Shown here: positions 1-7,726 of the stretch, in pieces
Numbering within the stretch: position 1 is the first letter of the stretch
Layout: each line of letters starts with the position of its first letter
NCBI GenBank assembly: GCA_017613225.1
Contig: JAGAEH010000207.1
Span: 1-18,007, forward strand
Direction: 5' to 3'
DNA: 18,007 nucleotides
Source of the DNA: Lachnospiraceae bacterium
Lineage (GTDB): Bacteria > Bacillota > Clostridia > Lachnospirales > Lachnospiraceae
Notes under the pieces: model-generated
Seen by the model: only the letters and a program-made list of their open reading frames with translations
What the model was told of the DNA's origin: nothing
The model's database searches: none
Program-made: the position numbers and the translations under genes

Positions 1-1
1 G

Positions 2-730
2 ATCACGGATGAGCACCACCAGAAGCTCTCCAAGCGCAGCGGCCATGCCTCCTACGAGGACCTGATCGAACAGGGCTTCGTGACCGAGGCCGTGGTGAAC
101 TACGTGGCCCTGCTGGGCTGGAGCCCGGAGGACAACGTGGAGATCATGAGCCTGCCGGAGCTGGTAAAGGCCTTCGACTACCGGAAGATCAACAAGTCTC
201 CGGCGGTCTTCGACATCCAGAAACTGCGCTGGATGAACGGGGAGTACATCAAGGCCATGGACGAGGAGGCCTATCTGGAAAGGGCCCTGCCGGAAGTGAA
301 AAAAGTGATCAGCAAGCCCCTGGATCTGAAGGCCATCGCCATGCTGATGAAGACCCGCATCGAGGTCTTCCCGGACATCGCGCCGGCCATCGACTTCTTT
401 GAGGAACTGCCCGCCTACGACGCGGCCATGTACACCCACAAGAAGATGAAGACCAACACGGAAAACTCTCTGCAGGCCCTGACGGAGCTCCTGCCCAGGC
501 TGGAGCAGCTGGACGTTTACAGCAAGGACAGCCTCAGCGCCCTGATCGCGGACTACGTGGCTGAGAAGGGCATCAAGAACGGCCAGGCCCTGTGGCCTCT
601 GCGCACGGCGGTGTCCGGCAAGCAGACGACTCCCGGCGGCGCCTATGAGATCATGGAGATCCTGGGCAAGGAGGAGAGCCTCCGCCGCATCGGGACCGGC
701 ATAGAATTACTGAAGAATGCAATGGAATGA
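2..730 (+). CDS. gltX: Glutamyl-tRNA synthetase, C-terminal part (5' end outside window)
   Basis: Class I aminoacyl-tRNA synthetase that charges tRNA-Glu in the cytoplasm. The reading frame is open from base 2, so the gene begins upstream of the window. The first visible residues contain HHQKLSKRSGHASYEDL: KLSKR (bases 23-37) is the GluRS form of the KMSKS ATP-binding loop, followed by the usual 'GF..EAVVNYVALLGWSP' segment. The remainder is the helical anticodon-binding region, ending in a typical short tail (LGKEESLRRI). The catalytic HIGH half is missing because of the window edge, so discriminating versus non-discriminating specificity cannot be judged. The stop (728-730) lies inside the next gene: the helicase ATG at 717 overlaps by 14 bp, implying co-transcription. 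The family call is secure; the start is not visible. Confidence 0.95.
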   Translation: MTDEHHQKLSKRSGHASYEDLIEQGFVTEAVVNYVALLGWSPEDNVEIMSLPELVKAFDYRKINKSPAVFDIQKLRWMNGEYIKAMDEEAYLERALPEVKKVISKPLDLKAIAMLMKTRIEVFPDIAPAIDFFEELPAYDAAMYTHKKMKTNTENSLQALTELLPRLEQLDVYSKDSLSALIADYVAEKGIKNGQALWPLRTAVSGKQTTPGGAYEIMEILGKEESLRRIGTGIELLKNAME

Positions 731-2174
731 CGCCCAGATCCGGGCGATCCAAGTGAACAAAGGCCCCGCCCTGATCCTGGCGGGGCCCGGTTCCGGAAAG
801 ACGACGGTGATCGTTCACCGCGTCCAGAATCTGATCAGGTCTTACGGGGTCTCTCCCGAAAACATCCTAGTACTGACGTTTACCAGAGCAGCCGCCGCGC
901 AAATGCGCCAGCGGGCTGTCCAGCTGTTCGGCAAAGACGCGGAGGGCGTCACCTACGGGACTTTTCACTCGGTATTCTACCGGATCTTAAAACAGGAATG
1001 GAACATCAGCGAGGACCGGGTGATCACGCAGGAGAAAAAGATGGAGCTCCTGCGGCAGATCACCGCGCTCATCCCCCGCGGCCTGTCCGACGGGCAGCTG
1101 AAGAAACTGGAGGAGGAGATCGGCCTGCTGCGCCGCAGGACGGCGGAGGGGAAGAGCCTCTCCTCGGAGCTGCTGACGGAGCAGGAGCTGCGCTTCGTCT
1201 TCGACGTGTACGTAGGCTGGCTGCGGCGCTACGACATGGTGGATTACGACGAGATGATCGACCGGACGAAGGACCTTCTTCTGGGAAACGAGAAGAGCAG
1301 GCTGGCCTGGCGGGAACGCTACAAGTATATTCTGGTAGACGAGTTCCAGGACATCGACAGGCAGCAGTACGAACTGGTGCGGCTGCTGGCCCATCCTGCG
1401 GACAACCTCTTCGTGGTGGGAGACGACGACCAATCCATCTACGGCTTCCGCGGCGCCGGCACCGGCATCGTGCAGGACTTCGCGAAGGACTATCCCAAAG
1501 CCGCCAGGGTGCTGCTGGCGCAGAACTACCGCAGCACGCCCCAGATCCTGTACGCGGCGGGACAGGTGATCCAAAACAACAGGAAGCGGTTCGCCAAAAA
1601 GCTGGTGACGAAGAATCCGGACGGCCCTAGGGTGCAGATCCGCATCTATGAAGATGCGGCGGGAGAGGCCATCGGCATGGCCGCCGAGATCAAAAAAATG
1701 CTGCAGGCGGGGGTACCGTCCCGGGAGATCGCCGTACTGGTGCGGGTCAACGCCCAGAAGAAAAGCCTGGCCCTGGCCCTGAAAAAGGCCGGGATCGAAG
1801 TGCAAGAAGAAGAGGAAGAGCGGGAAGAGGGCGGTCAAGGCGCCGCCGCGAAGCCCGGGCAGGACAAAAGCCGCAGCGCCGCGGCAAAGAGCGCCGGGGA
1901 GGAGAACGCACAGGACGCGGACCGCTCCGGCATCCGCCTGCTCACCATGCACGGCGCCAAGGGACTGGAGTTTGACAAGGTCTTCCTTCCCAACGTCTGT
2001 GAAGGCCTGAATCCCTACCGGCGGGCGAAGACGGGGGAGGAGATAGAGGAGGAGCGGCGGCTGTTCTACGTGGCCATGACCCGGGCGAAGACGGGGCTGG
2101 TGATCAGCTGGCCGAAAAACATGTGGAACCGGTCTCAGGAAGCCTCCCGCTTTATCCGGGAAATGACAGATTAG
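717..2174 (+). CDS. Short UvrD/Rep-family (SF1A) DNA helicase lacking a normal 2B subdomain
   Basis: An ATP-dependent 3'-5' DNA translocase by family. Visible motifs in the 485-aa product: Q-motif region WNDAQIRAI (3-11), Walker A AGPGSGKTT (22-30), motif Ia LTFTRAAAAQM (53-63), Walker B VDEFQD (207-212), motif III GDDDQSIYGFRGA (235-247), motif IV QNYRST (269-274), motif V LLTMHGAKGLEF (408-419) and motif VI EEERRLFYVAMTRAK (445-458). UvrD/PcrA/Rep proteins are about 670-750 aa. Here the stretch between 'IAVLVRVNAQKKSLALALKKAGI' and motif V, which normally holds the ~200-aa 2B subdomain, is only about 40 residues (363-403) of Glu/Lys/Ala/Gly-rich low complexity. Family motifs are intact, so it is probably an active motor, with regulation differing from UvrD. 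The start ATG overlaps gltX by 14 bp with only a weak Shine-Dalgarno, suggesting translational coupling. It could be a repair helicase; its substrate is unknown. Confidence 0.9.
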   Translation: MQWNDAQIRAIQVNKGPALILAGPGSGKTTVIVHRVQNLIRSYGVSPENILVLTFTRAAAAQMRQRAVQLFGKDAEGVTYGTFHSVFYRILKQEWNISEDRVITQEKKMELLRQITALIPRGLSDGQLKKLEEEIGLLRRRTAEGKSLSSELLTEQELRFVFDVYVGWLRRYDMVDYDEMIDRTKDLLLGNEKSRLAWRERYKYILVDEFQDIDRQQYELVRLLAHPADNLFVVGDDDQSIYGFRGAGTGIVQDFAKDYPKAARVLLAQNYRSTPQILYAAGQVIQNNRKRFAKKLVTKNPDGPRVQIRIYEDAAGEAIGMAAEIKKMLQAGVPSREIAVLVRVNAQKKSLALALKKAGIEVQEEEEEREEGGQGAAAKPGQDKSRSAAAKSAGEENAQDADRSGIRLLTMHGAKGLEFDKVFLPNVCEGLNPYRRAKTGEEIEEERRLFYVAMTRAKTGLVISWPKNMWNRSQEASRFIREMTD

Positions 2175-2200
2175 TACAGATTTCTGCGAAAAATGAACGA

Positions 2201-2229
2201 TTGACTGCCGACGGGATCTGCAATACAAT
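2201..2229 (+). promoter_or_regulatory. Sigma-A promoter for the first L,D-transpeptidase
   Basis: TTGACT (2201-2206), 17-bp spacer, TACAAT (2224-2229). Transcription would start near 2236, leaving a ~48-nt leader with Shine-Dalgarno GGAGGGG at 2273-2279 before the ATG at 2284. It sits just after the helicase stop, and no terminator is visible between them. Confidence 0.75.
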
Positions 2230-2283
2230 TAATAATTGGATTTTTATGTATTGGTGGGAGATCATCGATTCCGGAGGGGCAAA

Positions 2284-4119
2284 ATGAACGGTTTCAAAAA
2301 ACTGCGTTGGGGATTTATCGCGGCGCTTCTGGCCGTGCTTCTGCTGTGTTCTTTTTCCGCGTTCGCGGATGAACCGGGCGAGGAGGAGATAAAGAACGGC
2401 TGGGGGGTCACCGAGGACGGCGGCAAGTGCTATTACGAGGACGGCGTCCTTGTCACCGGCTGGAAGACCATAGACGGCGACACATATTATTTTGCCTCGG
2501 AGACCGGGAAGATGGGCAAAGGCCTGAAAAAGGTGGACGGCAAGTACTACTGCCTGGGCAGCGACGGCAAGAGAAAGACCGGCTGGCAGACCTCCGGCGG
2601 CGCGGAACGCTATTTCGATCCCGAGACCGGCGCCATGGCCACCGGCGTGACGGTGATCGGCAAGGACGTCTACTGCTTTTCCGGCAGCGGCACCAAACAG
2701 AGCGGCTTAAAGAAGTCCGGCGGCAGCGTCTACTTTTTTGACGCGAAGACCTTCAAGGCGGTCAAGAACAAGCTGAAGAAGGTGGAGGAAGACCGCTACT
2801 ATTTCGGCAGCGACGGAAAGGCCGTCTCCGGCTGGAAGACCGTCAGCGACTATAAATACTATTTTTCTCCCAAGACCTTCAAGGCCTATGTCAGCACGGT
2901 CCAGAAGATCGGGGACTATTACTATGGCTTTAACAGCAGCGCCAGGATGGTGACCGGCAAAAAGACCTTTGGGGACTACACCTATTATTTCAATCCGAAG
3001 ACCGGCCACGCCTACGTGAGCAGCCTGCGGAAACTGGACGACGTCTACTACGGCTTTGACGAAGAAGGCCGGATGCTGAAGGGCTGGCAGACTTTTTCCG
3101 GAAACAAATACTATTTCAGCAAGAAAGATCATCAGGGCCTGGTGGACAAGATCCAGAAGATCGGCTCCTACTATTACGGTTTCGACGCGAAGGCCAGAAT
3201 GATCACGGGCTGGCTCGACGTTGACGGAGACAAGTATTATTTCAACACGGGCACGGGCCGGGCCTATGCCGGCGTGGTCCGGAAGATCAGCGGCGTCAAG
3301 TACTGCTTCGGGGATGACGGAAAGCTGAAGACCGGCTGGCAGAAGATCGACGGCAAGATGCGCTATTTCTATCCCTCTACGGGGAAGATGGCCACCGGCA
3401 TCGTCAAGATCGGCTCGAAGACCTACTGGCTGAACAGCGACGGCGTGAAGGTCACCTCCTCCGGCATGCACAACGGGAAGTACATCATCGTCAAGTCGGG
3501 CGGAGAAGTGCTGACCGGCAAGGGCTGGACCAGATACAACGGTTATAAGTATTACATTGAAAAAGACGGTTATTCCATCCGGACCAATACGGAGAGCCTG
3601 ATCGGCGGAGCCAGCATGATCCTGAAGGTGAACAAGACCAAGTGCACGGTAAACGTATTGGCCTACGATTCCGCCACGGACTCCTACTGCATCCCGGTCA
3701 AGTCTTTCGTTTGTTCGCCCGGACAGGCGACGCCGGTGAAGCGGTGTTATCTCAGCGACCAGTACCGCTGGCGGGAGCTGATGGGACCCTGCTGGGGCCA
3801 GTGGTGCACCAGGTACAACGGAGGCATGCTGTTCCACTCCGTCTATTACAATTCCTATAACGACGCCAACACGCTGAGCGTCAGCGCGTATAACAGCCTG
3901 GGTAAGATCTGCTCCCACGGCTGCATCCGCCTGGAGGCCTCCAGCGCCAAATGGCTCTATGAACACAAGTCCAGGATCCGCTACGTGGACATCTATGAGA
4001 GCCAGAACGCGGGACCTTTCGGAAAGAAGACGGCGGCCAAACTGCCCAGCTGGCATACCTGGGATCCCACGGACCCCAACATGCGCAGCAAGTGCCAGGC
4101 CAGGGGCTGCCATAAGTAA
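2284..4119 (+). CDS. Secreted L,D-transpeptidase (YkuD) with cell-wall-binding repeats, paralogue 1
   Basis: Predicted to make 3-3 peptidoglycan cross-links, or otherwise transfer onto the meso-diaminopimelate side chain, outside the membrane. The 611-aa product has a signal peptide (KK/R, hydrophobic core, AFA-D cleavage after residue 28). About 18 tandem ~20-22-aa aromatic cell-wall/choline-binding-type repeats follow (roughly 39-430; pattern GW-x-x-I-x-G-x-x-YYF). A YkuD domain runs from about 445 to 575, with His518 in FHS and the catalytic motif SHGCIR (Ser544, His545, Gly546, Cys547). A 35-residue C-terminal tail contains HTWDPTD and two cysteines. I chose ATG 2284 over an upstream in-frame TTG at 2236 because GGAGGGG precedes it and the signal peptide starts there. 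It has four cysteines in or near the YkuD domain that paralogue 2 lacks (SYC, RCY, GPC, QWC). The repeat ligand (choline, teichoic acid or glycan) cannot be told from sequence. Confidence 0.92.
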   Translation: MNGFKKLRWGFIAALLAVLLLCSFSAFADEPGEEEIKNGWGVTEDGGKCYYEDGVLVTGWKTIDGDTYYFASETGKMGKGLKKVDGKYYCLGSDGKRKTGWQTSGGAERYFDPETGAMATGVTVIGKDVYCFSGSGTKQSGLKKSGGSVYFFDAKTFKAVKNKLKKVEEDRYYFGSDGKAVSGWKTVSDYKYYFSPKTFKAYVSTVQKIGDYYYGFNSSARMVTGKKTFGDYTYYFNPKTGHAYVSSLRKLDDVYYGFDEEGRMLKGWQTFSGNKYYFSKKDHQGLVDKIQKIGSYYYGFDAKARMITGWLDVDGDKYYFNTGTGRAYAGVVRKISGVKYCFGDDGKLKTGWQKIDGKMRYFYPSTGKMATGIVKIGSKTYWLNSDGVKVTSSGMHNGKYIIVKSGGEVLTGKGWTRYNGYKYYIEKDGYSIRTNTESLIGGASMILKVNKTKCTVNVLAYDSATDSYCIPVKSFVCSPGQATPVKRCYLSDQYRWRELMGPCWGQWCTRYNGGMLFHSVYYNSYNDANTLSVSAYNSLGKICSHGCIRLEASSAKWLYEHKSRIRYVDIYESQNAGPFGKKTAAKLPSWHTWDPTDPNMRSKCQARGCHK

Positions 4120-4171
4120 GACAGTAAGGAAATACCGGCAAAGCCTTAACCGCTTTGGTGAAGACCGGAAG

Positions 4172-4200
4172 TTGAAATAATTGGTGTGATGTGCTATAAT
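4172..4200 (+). promoter_or_regulatory. Consensus sigma-A promoter for the second L,D-transpeptidase
   Basis: TTGAAA (4172-4177), exactly 17-bp spacer, perfect TATAAT (4195-4200). The expected start is near 4207, giving a ~15-nt leader that begins just upstream of Shine-Dalgarno GGAGGG (4211-4216) and ATG 4222. The 52-bp gap after the first transpeptidase stop has no convincing terminator, so read-through from the upstream promoter is also possible. Confidence 0.85.
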
Positions 4201-4221
4201 GATACGGTTTGGAGGGATATT

Positions 4222-6687
4222 ATGAACAGTATCAAAAGGTTGCACTTGAGCGTGATCCTCGCAATGCTGGCAGCAGTATTGCTGCTTTCCTTTACCGTGT
4301 TTGCGGATGAGGGGGATGACGAGACAGAACCGGTCACAACCGAATGGGTCGCGGAGGAAGACGTATCCGATCCTGCCGAAGAGGTGGAAGACGAGACAGA
4401 ACCGGTCACGGCCGATATGGTCATGGCGAAAGACGGATCCGGTCTTGCCAAAGCAGGGGATGACGAAGAAGAACCGGTCCAGACCGGCTGGGTCACGGAG
4501 GAAGACGGATCCAGATATTACTATGACGAAAACGGAGAGATGGTCAAGGGCCTTCAGGAGATCGAAGGCGCGACCTACTACTTCGATCCCGATACCGGCG
4601 CAATGCAGACGGGCCTTCAGGAGATCGAAGGCACTGCCCGTTACTTTGATGAAGACGGCGTGATGCAGACCGGCTGGGTGGACGTCGGTGAAGACAAGTA
4701 CTACTTTGACGCCGACGGCTGCGGAGCCGACGGAAAGACCGACGTCGACGGGGAGACTTACATGTTCTCCGGCGGCAAGATGCAGACCGGCTGGCAAGAG
4801 ATCGACGGCGGAAAGTATTATTTCGATCCCGAGACCGGCGCCGCCGTCAAGGACTGCCTCCGCGAGATCAGCGGAAAGACCTACTGCTTCAAGTCCACGG
4901 GTGAGATCTACAAAGACACCTGGGTGGACGGCAGATACTTCGGCAGTGACGGCGTCATGGCCACCGGAAAGAAGGCTGTGGACGGGAAGACCTACTTCTT
5001 CGGCGATGACGGCAAGATCGAAAAAGGCTGGAAGACCATCAGCGGAAAGAAATACTACTTCAGAAAGTCCGACGGCGCCATGGCCATCGGCCTGTACACC
5101 ATCAGCAGCGCGCACTATTACTTCAACAAGAACGGCGTGATGCAGACCGGCCTTCAGAAGATCGACGGCTCCCTTTACTATTTCGATGATACTACCGGCA
5201 AAGCCCTGAAGCGCACCATGAAGGTAGTGGACGGCAAGCGTTATTACTTCGGAAAAGATGAAGTTGCCGACGTGGGCTGGCGCGTCATCGACGATAAAAA
5301 GTATTATTTCGGCGCCAACGATTTTGCCGCCTTCACGAACATCGTTAAGAAGATCGGCGGCTACTACTATGCCTTTGACAAAAACTCCGTCATGGTCAAG
5401 AGCGGCTGGATCACTATCGACGGCAACAAATATTATGCCAACGCCGACACCAACCACCTCATCACGAGCAAGGTCAAGAAGATCGGCAGCTATTACTATG
5501 GCTTCGGCAGCACCGGAAAGATGCTGAAGAAGAAGCAGACCATCGGCAAGTATACCTACTATTTCAACCCCACCAACGGCCACGCCTATGTGAGCAGCGT
5601 CCGCAAGCTGGAAGGATACTACTACTGCTTCAACGATTCCGCCAGGATGGTTTCCGGCTGGCGTACCTACAAGGACAACAAGTACTATTTCCAGAAGGAG
5701 ACATTTGAAGCCTACGCCAATACGGTGGTGAAGATCGGAGACTTTTACTTCGGCTTCGATGAGGACGCCGTCATGGCAACGGGCTGGCTGACGACGGATG
5801 AGGGCAAGTACTATCTGAATCCCAAGACGGGCCATGGTTATAACGGCGTGATCCGCGCCATCGACGGAGCCAAGTACTACTTCGGCGACGACGCCAAGGT
5901 GAAGACCGGCTGGCAGACCGTCGACGGGGAGAAGCGCTACTTCAAGAAAAATGGCAAGATGGCCACCGGCGTCACCAAGATCAGCGGAAAGATCTACGTC
6001 TTTGACAACGACGGCAAACAGGCCACCAAGTCCGGCGTTTACAACGGCAAGTACATCATCATCAAGTCCAACGGAGATATCCTCACCGGCAGCGGCTGGA
6101 CCGCGTACAACGGATACAAGTACTATTTTGAGAAAGACGGCTATTCGATCCGTACCGACTGCCTCAGCCTGGTAACGGGCAAGAACCTGATCCTGAACGT
6201 GAACAAGTCACAGTGCATGGTCAACGTTCTTGCCTATGACACCACCACCGGCAAGTACGATCTGGCAGTCAAATCCTTCGTGTGCTCTCCCGGTGAAGCG
6301 ACTCCTCTGGGCAGAATGTACCTGCACAACAGGAACCGCTGGGTCGCCCTGGTGGGACCGACCTACGGACAGTGGGGCGTCAGATACAGCGGAAAGATGT
6401 ACTTCCATTCCGTCTACTACGATGAGCAGAACGACGCCAATACGCTGAACGTACGCGCCTGGAACATGCTTGGTAAGATCTGCTCCCACGGATGCATCCG
6501 CGTGGAGTGCGTCAACGCAAGATGGATCTACAAGAACAGAGACAGGATCAAATATGTGGACATCTACGAAGACAGCGATCCCGGCCCCTTCGGCAAGACC
6601 TGGGCAGTCAAGCTGCCCCATTGGCACACCTGGGACCCCACCGATGCCAACATGAATAAAAAGTGCATCGAGAAAGGATGTCATTGA
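4222..6687 (+). CDS. Secreted L,D-transpeptidase (YkuD) with cell-wall-binding repeats, paralogue 2 (long form)
   Basis: An 821-aa paralogue of the preceding gene with the same plan. It has a signal peptide (VFA-D cleavage after residue 28), then an acidic three-copy 24-aa repeat segment (about 33-104) not found in paralogue 1. About 27 aromatic cell-wall-binding repeats follow (roughly 91-640), then a YkuD domain (about 656-785) with His729 in FHS and SHGCIR (Ser755, His756, Gly757, Cys758), and the conserved C-terminal tail with HTWDPTD and GCH. Expected role: peptidoglycan 3-3 cross-linking at the outer membrane face or in the wall. ATG 4222 has GGAGGG five bases upstream and opens directly on the signal peptide; the upstream in-frame ATG at 4186 lies between the promoter elements and is rejected. 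The stop TGA shares its last base with the ATG of the nucleotidyltransferase gene, implying translational coupling. Confidence 0.92.
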   Translation: MNSIKRLHLSVILAMLAAVLLLSFTVFADEGDDETEPVTTEWVAEEDVSDPAEEVEDETEPVTADMVMAKDGSGLAKAGDDEEEPVQTGWVTEEDGSRYYYDENGEMVKGLQEIEGATYYFDPDTGAMQTGLQEIEGTARYFDEDGVMQTGWVDVGEDKYYFDADGCGADGKTDVDGETYMFSGGKMQTGWQEIDGGKYYFDPETGAAVKDCLREISGKTYCFKSTGEIYKDTWVDGRYFGSDGVMATGKKAVDGKTYFFGDDGKIEKGWKTISGKKYYFRKSDGAMAIGLYTISSAHYYFNKNGVMQTGLQKIDGSLYYFDDTTGKALKRTMKVVDGKRYYFGKDEVADVGWRVIDDKKYYFGANDFAAFTNIVKKIGGYYYAFDKNSVMVKSGWITIDGNKYYANADTNHLITSKVKKIGSYYYGFGSTGKMLKKKQTIGKYTYYFNPTNGHAYVSSVRKLEGYYYCFNDSARMVSGWRTYKDNKYYFQKETFEAYANTVVKIGDFYFGFDEDAVMATGWLTTDEGKYYLNPKTGHGYNGVIRAIDGAKYYFGDDAKVKTGWQTVDGEKRYFKKNGKMATGVTKISGKIYVFDNDGKQATKSGVYNGKYIIIKSNGDILTGSGWTAYNGYKYYFEKDGYSIRTDCLSLVTGKNLILNVNKSQCMVNVLAYDTTTGKYDLAVKSFVCSPGEATPLGRMYLHNRNRWVALVGPTYGQWGVRYSGKMYFHSVYYDEQNDANTLNVRAWNMLGKICSHGCIRVECVNARWIYKNRDRIKYVDIYEDSDPGPFGKTWAVKLPHWHTWDPTDANMNKKCIEKGCH
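4318..4533 (+). repeat. Three tandem 72-bp (24-aa) units coding an acidic N-terminal spacer
   Basis: Units begin at 4318, 4390 and 4462, each with GACGA(G/A)(A/G)(C/A)AGAACCGGTC at the same phase. The first 19-20 bases of units 1 and 2 are identical. They encode DETEPV-, DETEPV- and DEEEPV- segments with a following W/M-V-x-x-(E/K)-(E/D). The third unit runs into the first canonical aromatic repeat (GWVTEEDGSRYYYDENG), so the spacer looks like duplicated and diverged sequence from the edge of the repeat array. Confidence 0.8.
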
Positions 6688-7631
6688 TGAACAGCAATGG
6701 AAATCTGAATAATTGCAGCAGTAAGGACCCCGTTCTGGTGGTCCTTGCTGCCGGTATAGGGAGCCGTTTCGGCGGCGGCGTCAAGCAGCTGGCGGGCGTC
6801 GGCCCCAGCGGGGAGATCATTCTGGACTATTCCATCTACGACGCCATCGAGGCGGGATTTAAGAAGGTGATCTTCATCATCCGCCATGACATCGAGGCGG
6901 ATTTCCGGGAAGCCATCGGGGACCGTCTGGCAGGCAGGATCCAAGTGGAGTATGCCTTCCAGGAGGGGGACGATCTTCCCGAGGGCTTTACGAAACCTGC
7001 CGGGCGCACCAAACCCTGGGGTACCGGCCATGCCGTGCTGGCCTGCAGGGACGTCATCGACGCACCCTTCGCCGTGATCAACGCCGACGACTACTACGGC
7101 AGGGAGGCCTATCAGAAGATGTACGCCTACCTGAAGAACGATCTGACGGAAGGCCGCTGCTCCATGGTGGGCTTCGTGATGAAGAACACCCTGAGCGACA
7201 ACGGCGTGGTGACCCGCGGTGTCTGTCATGTGAATGAGGCAGGAGCCCTGACCGGCGTGGACGAGACGAAAAACATCGGCCGCGACGCGGAGGGGCTGGT
7301 CAAGGGAAGCTTTGACGGCCGGGAAGTGACCATCGATCCGGAGGCCCTGGTATCCATGAATTTCTGGGGTTTCAACGCCTCTTTCCTGGAGGCTTTAAAG
7401 AGCGGCTTCGTGGATTTCCTCGCCGGGCTGGAACCGGAGGATGTCAAGAGCGAGTACCTGCTTCCCATCATCGTGGACGGGAAGATCAAGGACGGCAGCC
7501 TGACGGTGGACGTGCTGACCAGCGGCGACCGGTGGTTCGGCATCACCTATAAGGAGGATAAGGAAGCCGTGGAGCAGGAACTGAAAGCTCTGACGGACAA
7601 GGGGATGTATCCCACGCCGATCTTCGGATGA
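6687..7631 (+). CDS. Nucleotidyltransferase of the sugar-phosphate / LicC-like NTP-transferase fold
   Basis: A 314-aa Rossmann-type pyrophosphorylase, expected to join an NTP and a phosphorylated sugar or alcohol. Visible: VVLAAGIGSRFGGGVKQ (18-34; the G-x-G-x-R nucleotide loop and the Lys-Gln of this subgroup), PWGTGHAVL (110-118), the metal-binding stretch NADDYYG (132-138) and MNFWGF (224-229). The subgroup differs from glucose-1-phosphate thymidylyl- or cytidylyltransferases, which have x-TPKxL after the loop, so the substrate is open. ATG 6687 is chosen because AGAAAGGA (6671-6678) lies eight bases upstream and the codon overlaps the transpeptidase stop (TGATG). GTG 6663 and ATG 6678 are alternatives. 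Coupling to a wall-binding transpeptidase suggests, but does not show, a role in activating a precursor for envelope polymer decoration. Confidence 0.85.
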   Translation: MNSNGNLNNCSSKDPVLVVLAAGIGSRFGGGVKQLAGVGPSGEIILDYSIYDAIEAGFKKVIFIIRHDIEADFREAIGDRLAGRIQVEYAFQEGDDLPEGFTKPAGRTKPWGTGHAVLACRDVIDAPFAVINADDYYGREAYQKMYAYLKNDLTEGRCSMVGFVMKNTLSDNGVVTRGVCHVNEAGALTGVDETKNIGRDAEGLVKGSFDGREVTIDPEALVSMNFWGFNASFLEALKSGFVDFLAGLEPEDVKSEYLLPIIVDGKIKDGSLTVDVLTSGDRWFGITYKEDKEAVEQELKALTDKGMYPTPIFG

Positions 7632-7651
7632 CGGCAGGCCCCATGACATGG

Positions 7652-7686
7652 AAAAAGGCTCTCATGCTTGCATGAAGAGCCTTTTT
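7652..7686. terminator. Bidirectional intrinsic terminator
   Basis: The stem AAAAAGGCTCT (7652-7662) pairs with AGAGCCTTTTT (7676-7686), with an inner CATG/CATG extension. The symmetric A-run and T-run let it serve the nucleotidyltransferase transcript (+) and the convergent CNNM-type gene (-), whose stop is 41 bp away. Confidence 0.9.
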
Positions 7687-7726
7687 CATTGGTACGTCGA
7701 TGGAACCTCGGAGGGGAACTCCCGGA

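Noticed and set aside
2230..2283. Riboswitch in the leader of the first transpeptidase
   Set aside because: The leader is under 50 nt and shows no conserved aptamer pattern or terminator.
4139..4157. Terminator between the two transpeptidases (CAAAGC/GCTTTG stem)
   Set aside because: A six-bp stem with a seven-base loop and no following T-run; too weak to call.
2707..5835. A 1042-codon open frame on the minus strand across both transpeptidase genes
   Set aside because: It is antisense to two clear secreted enzymes, spans their intergenic promoter, and its product is a repetitive Val/Ala/Asp mirror of the GW..YYF repeats. The long opening follows from GC-rich, repetitive codon use.
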